A stretch of DNA of 64,000 nucleotides from Serratia nevei (GTDB lineage: Bacteria > Pseudomonadota > Gammaproteobacteria > Enterobacterales > Enterobacteriaceae). Made by a program: the position numbers and the translations under genes. The DNA is taken from contig NZ_CP149940.1 of NCBI RefSeq assembly GCF_037948395.1, forward strand, positions 3,224,001-3,288,000, given 5' to 3'. The notes under the pieces are model-generated. The model had not been told where the DNA came from and did not search any database. It saw only the letters and a list, made by a program, of their open reading frames with translations. Of this stretch, positions 10,874-21,698 are shown piece after piece (the stretch's first letter is position 1; each line of letters opens with the position of its first letter).

Positions 10874-10889
10874 TGTGATTAACCTCGCA
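10874..10889. promoter_or_regulatory. Candidate CRP binding site
   Basis: TGTGA-N6-TCGCA matches the CRP consensus TGTGA-N6-TCACA with one mismatch. It lies about 115-130 bp before paaA, consistent with the known carbon catabolite control of paa promoters. Confidence 0.5.
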
Positions 10890-10950
10890 AAACCACATGA
10901 ATTACGTTTGATCTTTTTGTTATCAGTTTGTAGCCTTATGGTTAGTTAAA

Positions 10951-10992
10951 GTGATTCACATTTTTATGTTTAATGTGAAAAATACGAATCAC
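10951..10992. promoter_or_regulatory. Candidate PaaX operator upstream of paaA
   Basis: GTGATTC (10951-10957) and its exact complement GAATCAC (10986-10992) flank an inner inverted pair CACATT/AATGTG, forming one extended dyad that ends 12 bp before the paaA ATG. TGATTC/GAATCA half-sites are characteristic of the E. coli PaaX operator. Phenylacetyl-CoA would relieve repression. Confidence 0.6.
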
Positions 10993-11004
10993 CAAGAGGC
11001 AAGC

Positions 11005-11943
11005 ATGACAACTGACGCACAGTATCAGCAGCATTTCGACGACAAGATCGCGGCGGACATCGCCATTGAGGCCAAAGACTGGATGCCGGACGCCTACCGT
11101 CAGAACCTGATTCGGCAGATTGGCCAACACGCCCACTCGGAAGTCATCGGCATGCTGCCGGAAGCCAACTGGCTGACGCGCGCCCCCACGCTGCGCCGCA
11201 AGGCGGTGCTGCTGGCCAAGGTGCAGGACGAAGCCGGCCACGGTCTGTACCTCTACAGCGCCGCCGAGACCCTCGGCTGTTCGCGCCAGGACATCTACCA
11301 AAAGATGCTCGACGGCAAGATGAAGTACTCCTCTATCTTCAATTACCCCACGCTCAACTGGGCGGATATCGGCGTGATCGGCTGGCTGGTCGACGGCGCC
11401 GCCATCGTCAACCAGGTGGCGCTGTGCCGCGCGTCCTACGGCCCCTATGCGCGGGCGATGGTGAAAATCTGCAAAGAGGAAAGCTTCCACCAACGCCAGG
11501 GCTACGAGGCGGTGATGGCGATGGCCAACGGCAGCGACACGCAGCGCGCCATGTTGCAGGACGCTATCGATCGCTTCTGGTGGCCGGTGCTGATGATGTT
11601 CGGCCCGAGCGACGCCGACTCCCCCCACAGCGCCCAGAGCATGGCGTGGAAAATCAAACGCCACAGCAACGATGAGCTGCGGCAGAAATTCGTCGACAAC
11701 ACCGTGCCGCAGCTTGAGGCGCTGGGCATGACGGCGCCGGACCCGAGCCTTACCTGGGACGAGGCCGCCGGCCACTATCGCTTCGGCGAGATCGACTGGA
11801 GCGAACTGCATGAGGTGATCAAAGGGCGCGGCCAATGCAACCACGAACGCCTGCAGGCCAAACGCCGCGCCTGGGAAGACGGCGCCTGGGTACGCGACGG
11901 CGCCATGGCCCACGCCGCGAAAAACGCCGCCTCCGCCGCATAG
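11005..11943 (+). CDS. paaA: PaaA, ring 1,2-phenylacetyl-CoA epoxidase catalytic subunit
   Basis: A 312-aa diiron subunit of the multicomponent monooxygenase PaaABCE, which forms the 1,2-epoxide of phenylacetyl-CoA. Two carboxylate-histidine iron motifs are visible: DEAGHGLY and EESFHQRQG. The segment [29 protein letters not shown] is essentially that of E. coli PaaA. The ATG at 11005 follows AAGAGGCAAGC; the longer frame would run into the operator. First gene of the paaABCDEFGHIJK operon. Confidence 0.97.
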   Translation: MTTDAQYQQHFDDKIAADIAIEAKDWMPDAYRQNLIRQIGQHAHSEVIGMLPEANWLTRAPTLRRKAVLLAKVQDEAGHGLYLYSAAETLGCSRQDIYQKMLDGKMKYSSIFNYPTLNWADIGVIGWLVDGAAIVNQVALCRASYGPYARAMVKICKEESFHQRQGYEAVMAMANGSDTQRAMLQDAIDRFWWPVLMMFGPSDADSPHSAQSMAWKIKRHSNDELRQKFVDNTVPQLEALGMTAPDPSLTWDEAAGHYRFGEIDWSELHEVIKGRGQCNHERLQAKRRAWEDGAWVRDGAMAHAAKNAASAA

Positions 11944-11964
11944 CCAACATAAGGAAACGAGATC

Positions 11965-12252
11965 ATGAGCCACGTTGAATGGCCGCTGTATGAAGTGTTT
12001 ATCCGCAGCAAACAAGGGCTGGCGCATCGCCACGTCGGCAGCCTGCACGCCGCCGACGACCAAATGGCGCTGGAAAATGCCCGCGACGCCTATACGCGCC
12101 GCAACGAAGGCTGCTCGATCTGGGTGGTGCAGTCGCGCCATCTGATCGCCTCGCAGCCGGAAGATCGCGGCGCGTTCTTCGATCCGTCCGAAGATAAGAT
12201 CTACCGTCATCCGACGTTTTACACCATTCCCGACGGCATCAAGAACATGTAG
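11965..12252 (+). CDS. paaB: PaaB, epoxidase small subunit
   Basis: A 95-aa subunit of the phenylacetyl-CoA epoxidase. It matches the PaaB family over its full length (start MSHVEWPLYEVFIRSKQGL, then HVGSLHAADDQMALENARD, RRNEGCSIWVV). PaaB bridges PaaAC heterodimers and is required for activity with PaaE. It is 21 bp downstream of paaA with an AAGGAAACGAG site and 8 bp before paaC, clearly within one operon. It has no metal ligands or membrane segments. Confidence 0.95.
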   Translation: MSHVEWPLYEVFIRSKQGLAHRHVGSLHAADDQMALENARDAYTRRNEGCSIWVVQSRHLIASQPEDRGAFFDPSEDKIYRHPTFYTIPDGIKNM

Positions 12253-12260
12253 AGGCGACC

Positions 12261-13019
12261 ATGACGGTTAACGATCCGCGCATCAGCTATTTGCTCCGCC
12301 AGGGCGACACGCCTCTGATCCTCGCCCAGCGCCTGTGCGCCTGGTGCGGCCACGCGCCCGAGCTGGAAATCGATCTGGCGTTGGCCAACATCGGGCTCGA
12401 TCTGCTCGGCCAGGCGCGCAACTTTCTGGGTTACGCCGCCGAACTGGCCGGCCCGCCCTGCAGCGAAGACAGCCTGGCCTTCGGCCGCGACGAGCGCCAG
12501 TTTCATAACCTGCTGTTGGCGGAGCAGCCGAACGGCGGTTTCAACGACACGCTGGTGCGTCAGTTCCTGCTCGATGCCTACCACGTACAGCTGCACCAGG
12601 CGCTGAGCCGCAGCCTCGATGTGCAGATCGCCGCCATCGCCGCCAAATCGTTGAAGGAGGCCGATTATCACCTGCGCTTCAGCCACGGCTGGATGATCCG
12701 CCTGGCTGACGGCACCGACGTCAGCCACCGCAAGATCCAGCAATCGCTGGATAACCTGTGGCGGTTCACCGCCGAGCTGTTCCACGCCGACGCGCTGGAG
12801 CTGGAACTGGCAGAACAAGGCATCGCCGTCGATCCGCGCGAACTGCAGGCCCCCTGGCAAGCGCAGGTGGAAGAGACGCTGCGCCAGGCGACGCTGGCGC
12901 TGCCTGCCGAGCAGGCGTTCCGGCACGGCGGCAAGCAAGGCCGGCACAGCGAACACCTCGGCCCGCTGCTGGCGGAAATGCAGTTCCTGCAGCGCGCCTA
13001 TCCAAACGGTCAATGGTAG
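12261..13019 (+). CDS. paaC: PaaC, epoxidase structural subunit
   Basis: A 252-aa subunit with the same ferritin-like fold as PaaA but lacking a functional diiron centre; it pairs with PaaA in the epoxidase. Visible family blocks are LAQRLCAWCGHAPELE, LANIGLDLLGQARNFL, ESDYH-type LKEADYHLRFSHGWMIRL, and a C-terminal H-G-K-Q-G-RHSEHLG block. An AGAGGCGACC site precedes the ATG. It lies between paaB and paaD with gaps under 10 bp. Confidence 0.95.
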   Translation: MTVNDPRISYLLRQGDTPLILAQRLCAWCGHAPELEIDLALANIGLDLLGQARNFLGYAAELAGPPCSEDSLAFGRDERQFHNLLLAEQPNGGFNDTLVRQFLLDAYHVQLHQALSRSLDVQIAAIAAKSLKEADYHLRFSHGWMIRLADGTDVSHRKIQQSLDNLWRFTAELFHADALELELAEQGIAVDPRELQAPWQAQVEETLRQATLALPAEQAFRHGGKQGRHSEHLGPLLAEMQFLQRAYPNGQW

Positions 13020-13028
13020 GAGGCCACG

Positions 13029-13526
13029 ATGAACGTCACCCGTTTGCAACCCGCCGAAATCCCGCAGATTTGGCACTGCCTGCAGCAGATCAGCGATCCC
13101 GAACTGCCGGTGCTGTCGATCACCGATTTGGGCATGGTGCGCGACGTAGCGCGCGACGGCGCGGGCTGGCGCGTGACCTTCACCCCAACCTATTCCGGCT
13201 GCCCGGCCACCGAATTTTTGCTCAACGCCATCGAGCAGCGGCTGGCGGCCGCCGGCTTCAGCCCGGTGCAGGTGGACATTCGCCTCAGCCCGGCCTGGAC
13301 CACCGACTGGATGAACGCCGACGCCCGCGAGCGGCTGCGGCAATACGGCGTAGCGCCCCCGCAGGGGCACACCTGCGATCGGCCGCACGCCCACGGCCCG
13401 GTAGCCTGCCCGCGCTGCGGCAGCACCCACAGCGAGAAGATCAGCGAGTTCGGCTCCACCGCCTGTAAAGCGCTGTACCGCTGCTGCGACTGCCGGGAAC
13501 CGTTCGATTATTTCAAATGCATATAG
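13029..13526 (+). CDS. paaD: PaaD, Fe-S cluster assembly-type protein for the epoxidase
   Basis: A 165-aa protein with an N-terminal DUF59/MIP18-like domain (ISDPELPVLSITDLGMVRDV, then TPTYSGCPATEFL) and a C-terminal metal-binding region with repeated CxxC-like pairs (CPRCGSTHSEKISEFGST, CCDCREPF). It is needed for epoxidase function in vivo, probably by helping mature the Fe-S centre of PaaE. The AGGAGGCC site overlaps the end of paaC, giving tight coupling. Confidence 0.93.
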   Translation: MNVTRLQPAEIPQIWHCLQQISDPELPVLSITDLGMVRDVARDGAGWRVTFTPTYSGCPATEFLLNAIEQRLAAAGFSPVQVDIRLSPAWTTDWMNADARERLRQYGVAPPQGHTCDRPHAHGPVACPRCGSTHSEKISEFGSTACKALYRCCDCREPFDYFKCI

Positions 13527-13539
13527 GAGCGCTGACACC

Positions 13540-14598
13540 ATGACGGTCTTTCATCGCCTGAACGTCGCCGCCATCGAGCGCGAAACGCCGGACGCCGTAG
13601 CCATCACCCTGCGGGTGCCCGAAGAGCTGCAAAACCAATACCGCTATACCCCCGGCCAGCACCTGACGCTCAAGGCGTTGGTCAACGGCGAAGAGCTGCG
13701 GCGTTGCTACTCCATCTGCAGTTCGCCGCAGGAAGGCCTGCTGCAGATCGGCGTGAAGGCGATTGACCAGGGGCGCTTCTCCGGCTTCGTCAACCGCATG
13801 CTGAAGGTCGGCGACGCGCTGGAGGTGATGGTGCCTCAGGGGCGCTTCGGCTACCAGCCGCAGGCAGAGCGCCACGGCAACTACCTGGCGATCGCCGCCG
13901 GCTCAGGCATCACGCCGATGCTGTCGATCATCAAGGCGACGCTGCTGCTCGAACCGGGCAGCAGCTTCACCCTGATCTACGGCAACCGCAACAGCCGTTC
14001 GATGATGTTCAAAGAGGCGCTGTCGGATCTGAAAAACCGCTACCCGCAGCGTTTTCAGCAGCTGTATCTGTTCAGCCAGGAAAGTCTCGACAGCCCGCTG
14101 CTCAGCGGCCGCATCGACCGTGAACGCCTGACGGCGATCGGCGGCGCGCTGCTGGATTTCCGCGACTATGACCACGCCTTTATCTGCGGGCCGGAATCGA
14201 TGATGGACGACGCACAAACCGTGCTGGAACAGGCCGGCGTCCCGGCCAACCACATCCACAGCGAACGCTTCAACACCAGCGGCCTGGTCGTCCGCCCGCG
14301 AAGCAGCGGCGATCGCAACGCCACCCGGGTGGCGATCCTGCTCGACGGCCGCCGGTTGGATATCGAGGTCGGCGAACAGGACGACAGCATTCTCGACGCC
14401 GCGCTGCGCCAGGGCGCCGACCTGCCCTACGCCTGCAAAGGCGGCGTATGCGCCACCTGCAAATGCCGTCTGAAGGCCGGCCAGGTGGAGATGGGCGTCA
14501 ACTACAGCCTGGAGCCGGATCAGCTGGCGGCAGGCTACGTATTGAGCTGCCAGTCGTGGCCGAAAGGCGACGGCGTGGTATTGGACTTCGACGTCTAG
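13540..14598 (+). CDS. paaE: PaaE, epoxidase reductase
   Basis: A 352-aa reductase that passes electrons from NADPH to the diiron epoxidase. An N-terminal FAD-binding domain (YTPGQHLTLKALV, RCYSICSS) is followed by a nucleotide-binding domain (AAGSGITPMLSI, CGPESMMDDA), then a C-terminal plant-type 2Fe-2S ferredoxin domain with CKGGVCATCKCRL and a fourth cysteine in LSCQSWP. Length and layout match E. coli PaaE (356 aa). It follows paaD by 13 bp with TAGGAGCGC. Confidence 0.96.
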   Translation: MTVFHRLNVAAIERETPDAVAITLRVPEELQNQYRYTPGQHLTLKALVNGEELRRCYSICSSPQEGLLQIGVKAIDQGRFSGFVNRMLKVGDALEVMVPQGRFGYQPQAERHGNYLAIAAGSGITPMLSIIKATLLLEPGSSFTLIYGNRNSRSMMFKEALSDLKNRYPQRFQQLYLFSQESLDSPLLSGRIDRERLTAIGGALLDFRDYDHAFICGPESMMDDAQTVLEQAGVPANHIHSERFNTSGLVVRPRSSGDRNATRVAILLDGRRLDIEVGEQDDSILDAALRQGADLPYACKGGVCATCKCRLKAGQVEMGVNYSLEPDQLAAGYVLSCQSWPKGDGVVLDFDV

Positions 14599-14606
14599 GA
14601 GCCGCG

Positions 14607-15380
14607 ATGGACACCCCCTTTATTTTGCATCAGCAGCAGCACCGCGTGGTCACGCTGACGCTGCATCGCCCGGAGGCGCGCAACGCCCTGAGCACGCCGT
14701 GCCTGGAACAGCTGGTTGCTCGCCTGGAGCAGGCCGACGCCGACAGCGGCGTGGGCGCCGTAGTGATCGCCGGTGCGGCGCGCTTCTTCGCCGCCGGCGC
14801 CGATCTGCGCGAACTGCAACAGCAGGATCTGCCGGCCGCGCTGGCGGATCGCCGTCCGCAGCTGTGGCAGCGGCTGGCGCAGTTCAGCAAGCCCCTGCTG
14901 GCGGCGGTGAACGGTTATGCCCTGGGCGCCGGCTGCGAGCTGGCGCTGGCCTGCGACATCGTCATCGGCGGCGAAAGCGCCCGCTTCGGCCTGCCGGAGA
15001 TCACCCTCGGCCTGATGCCGGGCGCCGGGGGCACCCAGCGTCTGATCCGCTGCGTCGGCAAGTCGCGCGCCAGCCAGATGGTGCTGACCGGCGAGCCCAT
15101 CGACGCCTGCACCGCGTTGCAGGCCGGCCTTATCAGCGAAGTGTGCGTCGATGCCCTGACGCTGGAACGCACGCAGCAGATTGCCGATCGCATCAGCCGT
15201 CAGGCGCCGCTGGCGCTGCGCGCCGCCAAACAGGCGCTGAAACAGGCCGAGGAAATCGGCCTTAGCCAGGGGCTGACGATGGAGCGTCAGCAGTTCGTCA
15301 CCCTGGCCGCCACCGACGATCGCCGCGAAGGCATCGCCGCCTTTTTCGAAAAACGTACGCCAAACTATCAGGGGCGCTGA
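14607..15380 (+). CDS. paaF: PaaF, 2,3-dehydroadipyl-CoA hydratase
   Basis: A 257-aa crotonase-fold enoyl-CoA hydratase that hydrates 2,3-dehydroadipyl-CoA in the lower phenylacetate pathway. Visible features are the oxyanion-hole segment FAAGADLREL, NGYALGAGCELALACD, and the GLPEITLGLMPGAGGTQRL block carrying the catalytic glutamates. The ATG at 14607 (site TAGGAGCCGCG) gives the normal length; a much longer frame starting inside paaE is rejected. Operon position between paaE and paaG supports the name. Confidence 0.94.
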   Translation: MDTPFILHQQQHRVVTLTLHRPEARNALSTPCLEQLVARLEQADADSGVGAVVIAGAARFFAAGADLRELQQQDLPAALADRRPQLWQRLAQFSKPLLAAVNGYALGAGCELALACDIVIGGESARFGLPEITLGLMPGAGGTQRLIRCVGKSRASQMVLTGEPIDACTALQAGLISEVCVDALTLERTQQIADRISRQAPLALRAAKQALKQAEEIGLSQGLTMERQQFVTLAATDDRREGIAAFFEKRTPNYQGR

Positions 15381-15383
15381 TTT

Positions 15384-16175
15384 ATGGATAACGCATTGAT
15401 TCTCAGCCATCTCGACGCCGGCGTGTTGACGCTGACCCTTAACCGGCCGGATCGGCTCAACAGCTTTAACGACGAGATGCATCGCCAGCTGAGTGAAGCG
15501 CTGACGCAAGCCGAGCGCGACGACAGCGTGCGCTGCCTGCTGATCGCCGGCGCCGGGCGCGGTTTCTGCGCCGGGCAGGATCTCAACGATCGCAACGTCA
15601 GCGCCGATCAACAGGCGCCGGATCTCGGCCTGTCGGTCGAACGTTTCTACAACCCCCTGATCCGTCGCCTGACCGCCCTGCCGAAGCCGGTGGTGTGCGC
15701 GGTCAACGGCGTGGCGGCCGGCGCCGGCGCCGCGCTGGCCCTGGCGTGCGATATCGTCATCGCCGCCGACAATGCCAGCTTCATTCAGTCTTTCTGCCGT
15801 CTGGGGCTGGTGCCTGACTCCGGCGGCAGCTGGCTCCTGCCGCGGCTGGCCGGCCACGCCCGCGCGATGGGCATGGCCATGCTGGGTGACAAAATCAGCG
15901 CCCAACAGGCGCTGGCGTGGGGCATGATCTGGCAGGTAGTGCCGGCGGATGAATTGGCCGACCGCACGCAAACGCTGGCGCGCCATCTGGCCACCCAGCC
16001 GACCTACGGTCTGGGGCTGATCAAGAAAGCCCTCTACAGCTCGGCCACCAACAGCCTCGATCAGCAGCTCGATCTGGAGCGCGATCTGCAGCGCCTGGGC
16101 GGCCGCAGCGACGACTATCGCGAAGGCGTCAGCGCGTTCTTTGCCAAACGCACGCCAAACTTCAGCGGGAAATAG
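15384..16175 (+). CDS. paaG: PaaG, 1,2-epoxyphenylacetyl-CoA isomerase
   Basis: A 263-aa crotonase-superfamily isomerase that converts the ring epoxide to oxepin-CoA and later shifts a double bond. Family blocks are LNRPDRLNSFNDEMH, AGAGRGFCAGQDLNDR, NGVAAGAGAALALACD and LGLVPDSGGSWLLPRL, where the aspartate of PDSGG replaces the glutamate seen in hydratases and is the catalytic acid/base of PaaG. It starts 3 bp after paaF. Confidence 0.95.
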   Translation: MDNALILSHLDAGVLTLTLNRPDRLNSFNDEMHRQLSEALTQAERDDSVRCLLIAGAGRGFCAGQDLNDRNVSADQQAPDLGLSVERFYNPLIRRLTALPKPVVCAVNGVAAGAGAALALACDIVIAADNASFIQSFCRLGLVPDSGGSWLLPRLAGHARAMGMAMLGDKISAQQALAWGMIWQVVPADELADRTQTLARHLATQPTYGLGLIKKALYSSATNSLDQQLDLERDLQRLGGRSDDYREGVSAFFAKRTPNFSGK

Positions 16176-16177
16176 CC

Positions 16178-17707
16178 ATGAACGCGCCCCTTCTTAACGG
16201 CCAGGTGGCGGTGATCGGCGCCGGCACCATGGGTATCGGCATAGCCCAGGTGGCCGCCGCCGCCGGCCACCCGGTGCGGCTGTTCGATATCGCGCCCGCC
16301 GCCGCCCAGCGCGCGATCGACGATCTCGCTCGCCGCCTGCGCCAGCGGGTCGACGACGGCAAGGCCGACGCCGCGCCCACCGAAGCCCTGCTGGCGCGCC
16401 TCGAATGCGCCGACTCGCTCGAGCAGCTGGCCGACTGCACGCTGGTGATTGAAGCGGTGGCGGAAAATTTGGCGATCAAACAGGGCCTGTTCCGCGATCT
16501 GGAGGCGCTCTGCGCACCCACGACGCTGTTCGCCAGCAATACCTCTTCGCTGTCGATCACCGCCATCGCCGGGGCACTGCAACACCCGGCCCGCATGGCC
16601 GGGCTGCACTTCTTCAACCCGGCGCCGCTGATGAAGCTGGTGGAGATCGTCAGCGGCCTGGAGACCGGCGCCGAGACCCTCGCCGCGCTGCAGGCCCTGG
16701 CACAGCGCTGGGGTAAGCAGAGCGTCGTGTGCCGCTCGACGCCGGGATTTATCGTCAACCGCGTGGCGCGGCCGTTCTATGCCGAAACCCTGCGCGCGCT
16801 GGAGGAACAGGTGGCCGACGCCGCCACGCTGGATACGGTATTGCGCGACGCCGGCGGCTTCGCCATGGGCCCGCTGCAATTGACCGATCTGATCGGCCAG
16901 GACGTCAATTACGCCGTGACCGAATCGGTGTATCAGGCCTTCTATCAGGATCCGCGCTTCACGCCCTCACTGGTGCAGCAGGAGTTGGTGGCCGCCGGGC
17001 ACCTCGGCCGTAAATCCGGCCGCGGTTTCTACCGCTACGACGCCCCGCGATCCGCCGCCGCGATCACCTTTGCGCCACCGGCGCAGGCCGCACTGCCGCA
17101 ACGCGTTACGCTGCACGGCGACTGGTCTTCGCTGGCCGATTTGGCGCAGCTGTTAAGCGAAAATGCGGGGGCGATCAAACAACCTGGCCAGACCAGCCCA
17201 CACGTCACGATCGACGACGTTACACTGATGTTAACCAATGGTAAAACCGCCGGCCAACTGGCCGACGAACGTGGAACGCCCGTGGTGCTGTTCGATCTCT
17301 GTGCCGACTATGCGCACGCCTCCGCCATCGCCATCAGCTGCGCGGCGCAAAACGATGCGCAACACAATGCCAAAGCGATTCGCCTGCTGCAGTCCCTCGG
17401 CAAGCAGGTCATTCCGTTGCCGGATTACCCCGGCCTGCTGACGATGCGCACCCTGGCCATGCTGGCCAACGAAGCGCTCGACGTGGTGAACAAAGGCGTC
17501 GCCAGCGCCGAAGATACCGATCTGGCGATGCTGCGCGGCGTCAACTATCCGCGCGGCCCGCTGGCCTGGGGCGCCGCGCTCGGCTGGCGCCACATTCTGG
17601 CAACGCTGGAAAATCTGCAACGCTATTACGGCGAAGCGCGCTATCGCCCGATGCCGCTGCTGCGCCGCTACGCTTCCCCCGCCTCTTTCCCAGGAGCCGA
17701 ACGATGA
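16178..17707 (+). CDS. paaH: PaaH, 3-hydroxyadipyl-CoA dehydrogenase
   Basis: A 509-aa NAD-dependent 3-hydroxyacyl-CoA dehydrogenase. The N-terminal Rossmann motif GAGTMGIGIAQ is at about residues 14-24, the catalytic His/Glu region is in GLHFFNPAPLMKLVEIV, and FIVNRVARPFYAETLR begins the helical domain. A second, incomplete C-terminal repeat (RGVNYPRGPLAWGAALGW) gives the usual PaaH length. It acts on 3-hydroxyadipyl-CoA from PaaF. It overlaps paaI by 4 bp. Confidence 0.95.
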   Translation: MNAPLLNGQVAVIGAGTMGIGIAQVAAAAGHPVRLFDIAPAAAQRAIDDLARRLRQRVDDGKADAAPTEALLARLECADSLEQLADCTLVIEAVAENLAIKQGLFRDLEALCAPTTLFASNTSSLSITAIAGALQHPARMAGLHFFNPAPLMKLVEIVSGLETGAETLAALQALAQRWGKQSVVCRSTPGFIVNRVARPFYAETLRALEEQVADAATLDTVLRDAGGFAMGPLQLTDLIGQDVNYAVTESVYQAFYQDPRFTPSLVQQELVAAGHLGRKSGRGFYRYDAPRSAAAITFAPPAQAALPQRVTLHGDWSSLADLAQLLSENAGAIKQPGQTSPHVTIDDVTLMLTNGKTAGQLADERGTPVVLFDLCADYAHASAIAISCAAQNDAQHNAKAIRLLQSLGKQVIPLPDYPGLLTMRTLAMLANEALDVVNKGVASAEDTDLAMLRGVNYPRGPLAWGAALGWRHILATLENLQRYYGEARYRPMPLLRRYASPASFPGAER

Positions 17708-18144
17708 ACGCCAATACGCCGCGCGCGCTGGCTCAGCGCTGCGCCGAACAGATGTTCCAACAAGATACCTGCGCTCAGGCGATGGGGATGCACATCGATG
17801 CCGTCGACGCCGGGTACGCTCAGGTCAGCATGACCGTCGGCCCGCAGATGCTCAACGGTCACCAGACCTGCCACGGCGGCCAGCTGTTCAGCCTGGCGGA
17901 CACCGCCTTCGCCTACGCCTGCAACAGCCAGGGGCTGGCGGCGGTGGCCTCCGGCTGCAGCATCGACTTCGTCCGCCCGGCGCTGGCCGGCGATCGCCTC
18001 ACCGCCAGCGCGGCGGTGCGCCATCAGGGCAAAGCCACCGGGCTGTATGACGTCGAAATCGTTAACCAACTGGGCAAAACCGTCGCCTGGTTCCGCGGCC
18101 GCGCGCACCGCCTCGGCCACAGCATTTTAGGAGATCAGGCATGA
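17704..18144 (+). CDS. paaI: PaaI, hydroxyphenylacetyl-CoA thioesterase
   Basis: A 146-aa hotdog-fold thioesterase. The signature [19 protein letters not shown] holds the HGG oxyanion element and the catalytic aspartate. It is thought to release CoA from dead-end hydroxyphenylacetyl-CoA products and so protect the CoA pool. It overlaps paaH by 4 bp at its start and paaJ by 4 bp at its end, so the three are translationally coupled. Confidence 0.95.
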   Translation: MNANTPRALAQRCAEQMFQQDTCAQAMGMHIDAVDAGYAQVSMTVGPQMLNGHQTCHGGQLFSLADTAFAYACNSQGLAAVASGCSIDFVRPALAGDRLTASAAVRHQGKATGLYDVEIVNQLGKTVAWFRGRAHRLGHSILGDQA

Positions 18145-19346
18145 ATCAGGCATTTATCTGCGACGGCGTGCGTACCCCGATCGGCCGCTATGGCGGAGCG
18201 CTGGCCCAGGTGCGCGCCGACGACCTCGCCGCCCTGCCGCTGCGCGTGCTGTTGGAACGCCATCCGCAGGTAGATTGGGCGCAGCTGGACGACGTGATCC
18301 TCGGCTGCGCCAACCAGGCCGGGGAAGACAACCGCAACCTGGCACGCATGGCGCTGCTGCTGGCCGGCGTGCCGGTCGGCGTGTCCGGCACCACGGTGAA
18401 CCGCCTGTGCGGTTCGGGCCTGGATGCGCTGGCGATGGCGGCGCGCAGCATCAAGGCCGGTGACGCCGGGCTGTTGCTGGCGGGCGGCGCGGAATCGATG
18501 ACCCGCGCGCCGCTGGTGATGGGCAAGGCAGACAGTGCCTTCAGCCGCCAGGCGCAGCTGTACGACACCACCCTCGGCTGGCGCTTCGTCAATCCGCGGA
18601 TGCAGGCCGAGTTCGGCATTGATTCAATGCCGGAGACCGCCGAAAACGTCGCGGCGCAGTTCAACATCAGCCGTGCCGATCAGGACGCCTTTGCGCTGCG
18701 CAGCCAGCAGCGCGCCGCCCGGGCGCAGGCGCAGGGCCACCTGGCGCAGGAGATAGCCCCGGTCAGCCTCACCGGCAAAAAAGGCGCGGTGACGCTGTTC
18801 AGCCAGGATGAACACCCGCGCCCCGACACCACCTTTGATCAGCTGCAGGCGCTGAAAACCCCGTTTCGTCAGCCCGGCAGCGTCACCGCCGGCAACGCCT
18901 CGGGCCTGAACGACGGTGCGGCGGCCCTGATCGTCGCCTCCGAAGCGATGGCGGCGCGCCAGGGGCTGACGCCGCGCGCGCGCATCGTTGCCACCGCCAC
19001 CTGCGGCGTGGAGCCGCGGCTGATGGGCATCGGCCCGCTGCCGGCCACCCGCAAGGTGCTGGAAATCGCCGGGCTGAGCCTGGCGCAGATGGACGTTATC
19101 GAACTGAACGAAGCGTTCGCCGCCCAGGCGTTGGCAGTGATGCGCCAGCTTGGCCTGCCGGACGATGCCCCGCAGGTCAACCCCAACGGCGGCGCGATCG
19201 CCCTGGGGCATCCGCTGGGCATGAGCGGCGCGCGCCTGGCGCTGGCCGCCCTGTTTGAACTGGAACGGCGAGCCGGCCGCTACGCGCTTTGCACCATGTG
19301 CATCGGCGTCGGCCAAGGCATCGCCATGATCATTGAGCGTGTCTGA
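18141..19346 (+). CDS. paaJ: PaaJ, 3-oxoadipyl-CoA/3-oxo-5,6-dehydrosuberyl-CoA thiolase
   Basis: A 401-aa thiolase that performs the two CoA-dependent cleavages of the pathway, yielding acetyl-CoA and succinyl-CoA. The acyl-accepting cysteine is in [11 protein letters not shown], the second active-site region is [19 protein letters not shown] with the catalytic histidine, and the second cysteine is in [10 protein letters not shown]. Length equals E. coli PaaJ (401 aa). Start overlaps paaI. Confidence 0.96.
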   Translation: MNQAFICDGVRTPIGRYGGALAQVRADDLAALPLRVLLERHPQVDWAQLDDVILGCANQAGEDNRNLARMALLLAGVPVGVSGTTVNRLCGSGLDALAMAARSIKAGDAGLLLAGGAESMTRAPLVMGKADSAFSRQAQLYDTTLGWRFVNPRMQAEFGIDSMPETAENVAAQFNISRADQDAFALRSQQRAARAQAQGHLAQEIAPVSLTGKKGAVTLFSQDEHPRPDTTFDQLQALKTPFRQPGSVTAGNASGLNDGAAALIVASEAMAARQGLTPRARIVATATCGVEPRLMGIGPLPATRKVLEIAGLSLAQMDVIELNEAFAAQALAVMRQLGLPDDAPQVNPNGGAIALGHPLGMSGARLALAALFELERRAGRYALCTMCIGVGQGIAMIIERV

Positions 19347-19361
19347 CCCCTGAGGCTAACC

Positions 19362-20669
<1,308 letters not shown>

Positions 20670-20747
20670 GGCGCACGGCGTCACGGATGACGCCGCCTTA
20701 AATTATGGTAATGTTATGGCTCATCGAAGGCTAACCCATGGAAAAAT

Positions 20748-21686
20748 ATGGAACATAAACTGGATGAGTTCATTCGCCATGCCGTCGACGCGCAGCCGAT
20801 CAGCGGCACCTCGCTGATCATTTCGCTGTACGGCGACGCGCTCAGCCACCGCGGCGGCGAAGTGTGGCTCGGCAGCCTGAGCGCGCTGCTGGAGGCCTTC
20901 GGCTTCGGCGATCGCTTCGTGCGCACCTCGGTGTTCCGCCTGCAGAAAGAGGGTTGGCTGGCGGTGGAAAAAATAGGCCGCCGCAGCTTCTACCGCGTGA
21001 CCGAGCAAGGGATGCGCCAGTTCCGCCACGCCGAATCGAAAATCTATCTGCGCGAGCAGCCCGCCTGGGACGGCAAGTGGGAGCTGTTGCTGCTGGAAAG
21101 CGCCGAAAAAAACGAGCGCGCGCGGCTGAAAAAAGAGCTGGGCTGGCTCGGGTTCGGGCAAATCGCCAGCAACCTGATGGCCGCCCCCACCCATGCGCAA
21201 ACCGACGTGACGGCACTGCTCGGCGAGCTGAACGCCAGCGAGCAGGTGATTTACTTCCGCGCCGATTATCCCTATAACCGCTCCGAGCAAACCCTGCAGA
21301 ACTTGGTGGCCGACTGCTGGTCGCTAAACGAGGTGGCGGCCGGCTATCACGAGTTTATCGTCTCCTTCCGGCCGCTGATGGCGCTGCTGCGCGAAGTCGA
21401 CCCGTCGGCGCTGACGCCGCTGCGCTGTTTCCAGATTAAGCTATTATTGATTCACTTCTTCCGTCGCGTGGTGTTGAAAGATCCGCTGCTGCCGGACGCG
21501 CTGCTGCCCGCGCAGTGGGAGGGCCAGATCGCCCGCAACCTGTGCATCAATCTTTATCAACAGGTCGATCGCGCCGCAACGGAATATGTCAGCGCGCTGG
21601 CGGAAACCACCATCGGCGCCCTGCCCGCGCCGGCCGCCGGCTACTATCGGCGCTTCGGCGGCCTGCCGCGCGACCCTACATTTTAA
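20748..21686 (+). CDS. paaX: PaaX, phenylacetyl-CoA-responsive repressor
   Basis: A 312-aa PaaX-family transcriptional repressor (E. coli PaaX is 316 aa). The N-terminal winged HTH includes ISGTSLIISLYGDALSHRGG and the DNA-recognition segment RTSVFRLQKEGWL. The central and C-terminal domains match the family through RRFGGLPRDPTF at the end. Phenylacetyl-CoA binding releases it from the paaZ/paaA operators. The preceding gap holds an AT-rich stretch (TATGGTAATGTTATGG) that may be its own promoter. Confidence 0.95.
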   Translation: MEHKLDEFIRHAVDAQPISGTSLIISLYGDALSHRGGEVWLGSLSALLEAFGFGDRFVRTSVFRLQKEGWLAVEKIGRRSFYRVTEQGMRQFRHAESKIYLREQPAWDGKWELLLLESAEKNERARLKKELGWLGFGQIASNLMAAPTHAQTDVTALLGELNASEQVIYFRADYPYNRSEQTLQNLVADCWSLNEVAAGYHEFIVSFRPLMALLREVDPSALTPLRCFQIKLLLIHFFRRVVLKDPLLPDALLPAQWEGQIARNLCINLYQQVDRAATEYVSALAETTIGALPAPAAGYYRRFGGLPRDPTF

Positions 21687-21698
21687 GGAACTCACGCT

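Larger units (their letters stand above)
10688..11004. promoter_or_regulatory. paaZ-paaA divergent promoter region
   Basis: A 317-bp AT-rich non-coding region holding the divergent promoters of paaZ and paaABCDEFGHIJK. A TACGTATCACA element near paaZ (about 10729-10739) resembles the TACGAATCAC element near paaA (10984-10992), so each promoter may carry a PaaX half-site. A CRP-like site lies between them. In E. coli the corresponding Pz and Pa promoters are repressed by PaaX and activated by CRP and IHF. Confidence 0.65.
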
